DNA of 11,046 nt from contig CAMBUC010000044.1 in the NCBI GenBank assembly GCA_945871045.1, positions 1 to 11,046 of the forward strand. The letters run 5' to 3'. Position 1 is the stretch's first letter; the number at the start of each line of letters is the position of its first letter. The translations under genes and the position numbers were made by a program. Source of the stretch: an uncultured bacterium (GTDB taxonomy: Bacteria > Bacillota > Clostridia > Lachnospirales > Lachnospiraceae). Under the pieces are notes generated by a model. It searched no databases. It was not told the DNA's origin and saw only the letters and a list, made by a program, of their open reading frames with translations. This document shows, piece by piece, positions 6,771-11,046 of the stretch.

Positions 6771-6805
6771 TATATATGAACAAGATAACATTTGGAGGTG
6801 CTGGT

Positions 6806-9118
6806 ATGGCTAAAGGGAAAAGAGCAGAGTCGAGATGTAGATACTTGGTGAGAGATATTGCTGGACAGAAAGGATGGGACGTGAGACATCCTCAAAAAGG
6901 TGGAGATTTTTTGGAAGAGCATGAGATTGAAGATTTCTTGCCAGATTGTGGACTTGATGGAACAAAACCAGATTTTATTGTGTGCAAAAAATCACTTCCG
7001 TTAATTGTTGTCGAAGCCAAAAATCATATAAAGAAAATTGATAATGCAATATCAGAAGCGATGGAATATGCTGATTCAATTAATAAAAAAGGAACGTATA
7101 AAATTAGAATTGCAGTAGGTGTTGCAGGAGAAGAGGATCATGGGTATCTTTTTAAATCATTTTTTTGGAATGATACAAAATGGACGCCATTAACATCTAA
7201 AGGATATGAATTAACTAGTTTTCCAAGTGTTTTTGAGGTGGATGGTGCTTTAGTTACTAATAACGGTACTACTGAGGTTTCTATTCCACAAATATCGGAT
7301 TATATAAATACTGCAATAGAATTGTCAGCAATATTAAGATCGGCAAAAATAGAGCCGTCATTGCGCCCTAAAGTACTAGGAGCAGTTATTACCGCATTGT
7401 ATTGGGGTGAGATTGACTTAGAGGACGGCAAGGAATTGGAGTCTATTAATGATTTAGTATCAGCGGCAATTAAGTCAACAGATCATTTTGAGGAAAATAA
7501 GAAAGAACAATTAATAGAAACACTTAAATTAACAGTTGGAGATTATAACAGATTATCTAATAAGATTAGTAAAATAGTATTTTTGCTTAAAAAACTTAAT
7601 ATTAAATCAATTTTGCAAACAGACACAGATTTTTTGGGTTTATTATATGAAGCATTTATCAGATATGGATATGATAATAATTCATTAGGAATTGTTTTTA
7701 CTCCGCGACACATTACGAAATATTGTGCAGAGTTAATTGATGTAACAGCGAAGGATAAAGTTATTGATATAGCATGTGGCTCCGGTGGATTTTTGGTTGC
7801 ATCCTTTGATCGTATGATGAAGACATCAAAAAAATTAGGAATACCGTCGGAAATAGTGAAGGAGTCGTTGTATGGGTTTGATACAAATCCTACAGTTTGG
7901 TCTTTAGCTGCACTTAATATGTTTTTTAGAGGTGATGGAAAGAGTCATATTGAGAATGTAAGTTGTTTTGAAGAGAGTAGCAAAGAAAATGTAAAGAATA
8001 AATTTACGAAAGTTTTGCTGAATCCTCCTTTTTCTCAGGACGAAGAACCGGAACGAGATTTTATTTCATTGGCAATGGAATCTTTGCAAACAATGGGGCT
8101 AATGGCGGTTGTTGTTAAATCTGGTATTTTTGCTGATGATGATAATGCTGTATGGCGTGGTGAATTTTTGAAAAAGCATTCTGTTTTAGGGATGATTAGT
8201 TTGCCGGGTGATTTATTTTACCCAACAGCTGTTGATACATCAATAATGATTGCACAGGCACATAGGCCACAACTTAAAAGTGATAAGATATTTATGGCAA
8301 AAATTTGGAACGATGGATATAAAAAGTTAAAAGGCAAAAGAGTTGAAGTAGAAGGTTCGCAATTACCAGAAATATTAGATTTGTTTAAGAAGTTTATGAA
8401 AAACAAAAAGGTAAAATCAAGACTTGTTACTATAGTATCAGCATCACAGATAATGGAACCTGGAGCTGAATTTTCACCAGAACAGTATTTGCCACAACCA
8501 GAGTTGTCTGAAGAAGAGCAGAATGTATTTATAGAGAATATTACAAAATCTATTTTGACAGCATCATTATGTATTGAGGATATTGCAGATGAGGTTCTCA
8601 CGAATTTCCCAATAAATGATGATAAGTTACCGAAACTTCCATATGGAAAATCTGGTAATATAGAGGAGTTTTTTACTGTTTTAGGCGGAAAATCAATCGG
8701 TGAAAGTAATTACTTAGCTGGTACGTGTCCTTATGTTTCATCAGGTGATCCACAAAATAGTATTGTTAGATTGGTCAATGATGCTAGTAGTGAAGTTTTT
8801 GAAAACGGAGCTATTACGGTTACTTGTTTTGGTCAAGCCTGTGTTCAACCCTGGAGATTTATGGCTAGAGGGAATGGTGGCAGTGCAGTAAGGGTTTTGA
8901 TACCGAAATACAGAATGACGTATTCTGAGATGGCTTGGTTTGCAGCTCAAATTAATATGCAACGTTGGAGATTTTTCTATGGAAGAATGGCAATACAAAA
9001 AAGATTAAAACAATTAAATCTAACTGCACCATCTAAAAAAATAGAAGATGGTGAGAATAGTATTGCAAAGAAAATAAGTGAATTATCAAGAACATTTTCG
9101 AATATTATGAAAGAATAA
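6806..9118 (+). CDS. Single-chain restriction-modification enzyme: PD-(D/E)XK nuclease + adenine-N6 methyltransferase + HsdS-like recognition domain
   Basis: A 770-residue protein that appears to combine cutting, methylation and DNA recognition, as in Type IIG (or fused Type I-like) systems. Residues 1-150 look like an HsdR-N-type nuclease: D56 in KPDFIV and E70-x-K72 in IVVEAKNH form the PD-x13-ExK core, with E8 a possible further active-site acid. Residues 165-285 are a helical HsdM-like N-terminal region. The methyltransferase follows: GIVFTPRHITKYCAEL (295-310), SAM motif I DIACGSGGF (321-329), FDTNP (358-362) and catalytic NPPF (406-409), the gamma-class N6-adenine type. Residues 600-745 form a single HsdS-like target domain (YVSSGDPQNSIV; YGRMAIQKRLKQLNL), ending in a short helix. 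The ATG at 6806 follows GGAGGTG. Codons are strikingly AT-rich compared with neighbouring genes, indicating horizontal acquisition. No separate hsdR, hsdM or hsdS is nearby. The recognition sequence is unknown. Confidence 0.87.
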   Translation: MAKGKRAESRCRYLVRDIAGQKGWDVRHPQKGGDFLEEHEIEDFLPDCGLDGTKPDFIVCKKSLPLIVVEAKNHIKKIDNAISEAMEYADSINKKGTYKIRIAVGVAGEEDHGYLFKSFFWNDTKWTPLTSKGYELTSFPSVFEVDGALVTNNGTTEVSIPQISDYINTAIELSAILRSAKIEPSLRPKVLGAVITALYWGEIDLEDGKELESINDLVSAAIKSTDHFEENKKEQLIETLKLTVGDYNRLSNKISKIVFLLKKLNIKSILQTDTDFLGLLYEAFIRYGYDNNSLGIVFTPRHITKYCAELIDVTAKDKVIDIACGSGGFLVASFDRMMKTSKKLGIPSEIVKESLYGFDTNPTVWSLAALNMFFRGDGKSHIENVSCFEESSKENVKNKFTKVLLNPPFSQDEEPERDFISLAMESLQTMGLMAVVVKSGIFADDDNAVWRGEFLKKHSVLGMISLPGDLFYPTAVDTSIMIAQAHRPQLKSDKIFMAKIWNDGYKKLKGKRVEVEGSQLPEILDLFKKFMKNKKVKSRLVTIVSASQIMEPGAEFSPEQYLPQPELSEEEQNVFIENITKSILTASLCIEDIADEVLTNFPINDDKLPKLPYGKSGNIEEFFTVLGGKSIGESNYLAGTCPYVSSGDPQNSIVRLVNDASSEVFENGAITVTCFGQACVQPWRFMARGNGGSAVRVLIPKYRMTYSEMAWFAAQINMQRWRFFYGRMAIQKRLKQLNLTAPSKKIEDGENSIAKKISELSRTFSNIMKE

Positions 9119-9317
9119 AATTAAGCGGGATGATTTCTATTTTGATTCAGAAGGATGGCACGGTATCTTAAATCTAAAGTGGCGTAACCAAAAGGAAGTG
9201 CCGGGATATATGGTAAAAAACGGAACTGTCTATGAAGTGATTTTGGATAAGAGCAATATTACTGAGATCCCGTTGGAATATGCCAGCCTTGAATCAGAAA
9301 TATTTGTATCGAAATAG
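9111..9317 (+). pseudogene. Orphan 3' gene fragment after the restriction-modification gene
   Basis: A frame open from 9111 to the TAG at 9315-9317 encodes about 68 residues, containing KRDDFYFDSEGWHGIL, then LKWRNQKEVPGYM, then NGTVYEVILDKSNI and IPLEYASLESEIFVSK. The amino acid mix is protein-like (alternating hydrophobics, few rare residues), and the codons are less AT-rich than those of the upstream gene. There is no start codon near its 5' end; the first ATG is at 9210 and has no convincing ribosome binding site. It overlaps the end of the upstream gene in another frame. It is best read as the tail of a gene that lost its 5' part. I do not recognise the family. Confidence 0.45.
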
Positions 9318-9372
9318 CAACGGTGATATATTTCCTGCGATGGGAATCTGACACCGTAAATGCCAGTTCAGG

Positions 9373-9401
9373 TTGTAAATTCGCTTCGGTCATGGTAAAA
9401 T
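9373..9401 (+). promoter_or_regulatory. Sigma-A-type promoter of the YgiQ-family gene
   Basis: TTGTAA (9373-9378) and TAAAAT (9396-9401) are spaced by exactly 17 bases, matching the consensus boxes at four and five of six positions. Transcription would begin near 9408, about 40 bases before the ATG at 9448, directly before an inverted repeat. Confidence 0.55.
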
Positions 9402-9411
9402 ATTTTGTTGA

Positions 9412-9429
9412 GTAACTGAGAGCAGTTAC
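9412..9429 (+). promoter_or_regulatory. Perfect inverted repeat in the ygiQ leader
   Basis: GTAACTG (9412-9418) and CAGTTAC (9423-9429) are exact inverted copies around the loop AGAG. They lie just after the predicted transcription start and before the ribosome binding site. It could be a repressor operator or a 5' stabilising hairpin. No T-tract follows, so it is not a terminator. Confidence 0.4.
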
Positions 9430-9447
9430 AAAAGAGCGAGGAATATT

Positions 9448-11046
9448 ATGATACATGATTTTTTACCTGTGACAAGAGAAGACTGCAATAAGCGAGGCTG
9501 GGGACAACTTGATTTTGTGTATGTGATCGGGGATGCGTATGTGGATCATCCTTCCTTTGGTCCGGCGATCATCAGCCGCCTTCTGGAGTCACATGGATAT
9601 ACGGTGGGCATCATTCCGCAGCCCGACTGGAAAGACGAAAAAAGCATACAGGTATTCGGAGAGCCGCGACTTGGCTTTCTTGTGTCCGGCGGCAATATGG
9701 ACTCCATGGTGAACCATTATTCGGTGTCCAAAAAGCGCCGTGAGACAGATGCCTATACGCCCGGCGGCGAGATGGGTAAGCGCCCCGATTATGCGGTTGT
9801 TGTGTACGGTAATCTGATCCGGCGTACCTATAAGCATACACCGATCATTGTTGGCGGTATTGAGGCGAGCCTGCGCAGACTGGGACACTATGATTACTGG
9901 TCCAATAAAGTCCGTCGGTCTGTCCTGTTGGACGCGGGAGCGGATCTGATCTCCTATGGCATGGGTGAGCATAGTATCATCGAGATTGCAGATGCCTTAA
10001 ACAGCGGCATTGCGGTAAAGGATATCACGTTCATTGACGGAACCGTCTATAAAACCAGAGACCGGGAACTGTTGGAACAGTCACAAGCCCTTGAACTGCC
10101 ATCTTTTGAAGAGGTGAGAAGTTCCAAAGAGGCTTATGCTAAGAGTTTTTATATGCAGTATTGCAACACGGATCATTTCGTTGCAAAACCGCTGTATGAG
10201 ACCTATGATGATAAATTGTTTGTGGTGCAGAACCGCCCGTCAAAGCCTTTGACGCAGGAGGAGATGGATCGCGTATATGCTTTGCCATATATGCGCACTT
10301 ATCACCCGATGTATGAAGCGGCAGGCGGTATTCCGGCGATCCGTGAAGTAAAGTTTTCTTTGATCAGCAACCGCGGCTGCTTTGGCGGATGTAATTTCTG
10401 TGCCTTGACCTTCCACCAGGGACGGACGATCCAGACCAGAAGTCATGCATCCATCGTCGAGGAGGCGAAAAAACTCACTTACGAGCCGGATTTTAAAGGA
10501 TATATCCATGATGTGGGCGGGCCCACTGCGAATTTCAGGCATCCTTCCTGTCAGAAGCAGTTGACAAAAGGTGTCTGCCCGCAGAAGCAATGCCTGTTTC
10601 CGAAACCTTGTAATAATCTGGAGGCAGATCATAAGGACTACATTCAGTTATTACGCAAATTAAGGGAACTGCCGGGAGTAAAAAAAGTATTTATCCGTTC
10701 CGGTATTCGCTTTGATTATGTATTGGCAGACCCCAGTGATGCATTTTTGCGGGAACTCTGTGAGCATCATGTCAGTGGTCAGTTAAAGGTTGCTCCGGAG
10801 CATATCTCAAAGAAAGTTTTGGACAAACTCGGGAAACCGGCACCGGAAGTTTACCGCGAATTTGTAGATCGTTATAATCGTATGAATGAGAAACTTGGCA
10901 AAAAGCAATTCCTTGTGCCTTATCTCATGTCATCACATCCGGGAGCGACACTGACGGAGGCGATCGAACTGGCCGAATATTTGAGGGATATTCATTATAT
11001 GCCGGAGCAGGTGCAGGATTTTTATCCGACACCTTCAACGATCTCC
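9448..11046 (+). CDS. ygiQ: YgiQ-family radical SAM protein (5' part, runs off the window)
   Basis: The first 533 codons of a gene that continues past the window end; complete YgiQ proteins are usually about 600-700 residues. The N-terminus HDFLPVTREDCNKRGW and DFVYVIGDAYVDHPSFG is the standard YgiQ opening, followed by VGGIEASLRRLGHYDYWS and LISYGMGE. The radical SAM cluster motif CxxxCxxC is at C311, C315 and C318 (CFGGCNFC), ready to hold a 4Fe-4S cluster and SAM. Downstream come HDVGGPTANF, a cysteine-rich patch (C-x-KQL, GVCPQKQCLFPKPC) that may bind a further metal or fold locally, and APEHISKKVLDKLGKP. The biochemical role of YgiQ proteins is not established. The ATG at 9448 is supported by GAGGA at 9438-9442 and a dedicated promoter. 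Composition returns to that of the left-hand housekeeping genes. Confidence 0.93.
   Translation, partial: MIHDFLPVTREDCNKRGWGQLDFVYVIGDAYVDHPSFGPAIISRLLESHGYTVGIIPQPDWKDEKSIQVFGEPRLGFLVSGGNMDSMVNHYSVSKKRRETDAYTPGGEMGKRPDYAVVVYGNLIRRTYKHTPIIVGGIEASLRRLGHYDYWSNKVRRSVLLDAGADLISYGMGEHSIIEIADALNSGIAVKDITFIDGTVYKTRDRELLEQSQALELPSFEEVRSSKEAYAKSFYMQYCNTDHFVAKPLYETYDDKLFVVQNRPSKPLTQEEMDRVYALPYMRTYHPMYEAAGGIPAIREVKFSLISNRGCFGGCNFCALTFHQGRTIQTRSHASIVEEAKKLTYEPDFKGYIHDVGGPTANFRHPSCQKQLTKGVCPQKQCLFPKPCNNLEADHKDYIQLLRKLRELPGVKKVFIRSGIRFDYVLADPSDAFLRELCEHHVSGQLKVAPEHISKKVLDKLGKPAPEVYREFVDRYNRMNEKLGKKQFLVPYLMSSHPGATLTEAIELAEYLRDIHYMPEQVQDFYPTPSTIS

Larger units (their letters stand above)
9318..9447. other. 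Intergenic leader region of the ygiQ-like gene
   Basis: No gene is visible here. The segment holds the promoter at 9373-9401, an inverted repeat at 9412-9429 and the ribosome binding site GAGGA at 9438-9442. No riboswitch architecture or transcription terminator was recognised. Confidence 0.5.

Noticed and set aside
6582..6791. A 69-codon minus-strand frame in the AT-rich spacer
   Set aside because: Ser/Phe/Ile-rich low-complexity content, no ribosome binding site and overlap with a clear promoter on the other strand.
6752..6805. Longer N-terminus for the restriction-modification protein (TTG at 6752 or ATG at 6776)
   Set aside because: Both lie at or before the predicted transcription start near 6777, and neither has a ribosome binding site, whereas the ATG at 6806 has GGAGGTG at the right distance and begins the domain-like sequence.
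6577..9330. Direct repeats, terminal inverted repeats, transposase or integrase around the restriction-modification gene
   Set aside because: By eye only chance 8-9 base matches (such as AATCTAAA) occur on both sides and no mobile-element enzyme is encoded, so no element type can be assigned.
9318..9447. Riboswitch or transcription attenuator before the YgiQ gene
   Set aside because: The leader after the predicted start is about 40 bases, too short for a known aptamer, and the hairpin has no T-tract.

Overview
This looks like a chromosomal segment from a spore-forming, low-to-mid GC Clostridia bacterium, most likely Lachnospiraceae. The grounds are Shine-Dalgarno-rich, tightly packed genes, a rsmD-coaD-ylbJ neighbourhood that parallels ylbH-ylbI-ylbJ of Bacillus subtilis, a YlbJ sporulation membrane protein, and an AT-rich accessory gene in an otherwise moderate-GC background. 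The genus is inference.

Region 1 (2-3373, + strand) is one tightly packed housekeeping operon: the end of rimO (ribosomal protein S12 methylthiotransferase), pgsA (phosphatidylglycerophosphate synthase), a stand-alone CinA C-terminal domain (pncC type), rsmD (16S rRNA m2G966 methyltransferase), coaD (phosphopantetheine adenylyltransferase) and an uncharacterised coiled-coil protein. Four junctions overlap (ATGA or TAATG types and an 8-base overlap), so translation is probably coupled. The promoter lies before the window.

Region 2 (3379-6489). ylbJ lies on the minus strand, convergent with the coiled-coil gene (5-base gap) and divergent from a secreted or membrane-anchored LytM (M23) peptidase (32-base gap). 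The peptidase is followed by an RsuA-family pseudouridine synthase and a HAD hydrolase of the beta-phosphoglucomutase type; these three probably form one transcription unit, which ends in a structured element plus a terminator-like hairpin at 6498-6590.

Region 3 (about 6590-9320) is the accessory part. It holds one long, AT-rich gene with its own clear promoter and strong ribosome binding site. The product joins a PD-(D/E)XK nuclease, a gamma-class adenine-N6 DNA methyltransferase and one short HsdS-like target-recognition domain in a single 770-residue chain: a probable one-gene restriction-modification system. A short orphan reading frame that looks like a gene tail (9111-9317) follows it, and a weaker one (6612-6704) precedes it; both may be debris from insertion at this site.

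Region 4 (9318-11046): a sigma-A-type promoter, a perfect 7-base inverted repeat in the leader, and the first 533 codons of a YgiQ-family radical SAM protein that runs off the window.

No tRNA, rRNA, CRISPR array, transposase, integrase or riboswitch was recognised. The most interesting content is the single-chain restriction-modification gene with its possible insertion scars; nothing seen proves an entirely new type of system.
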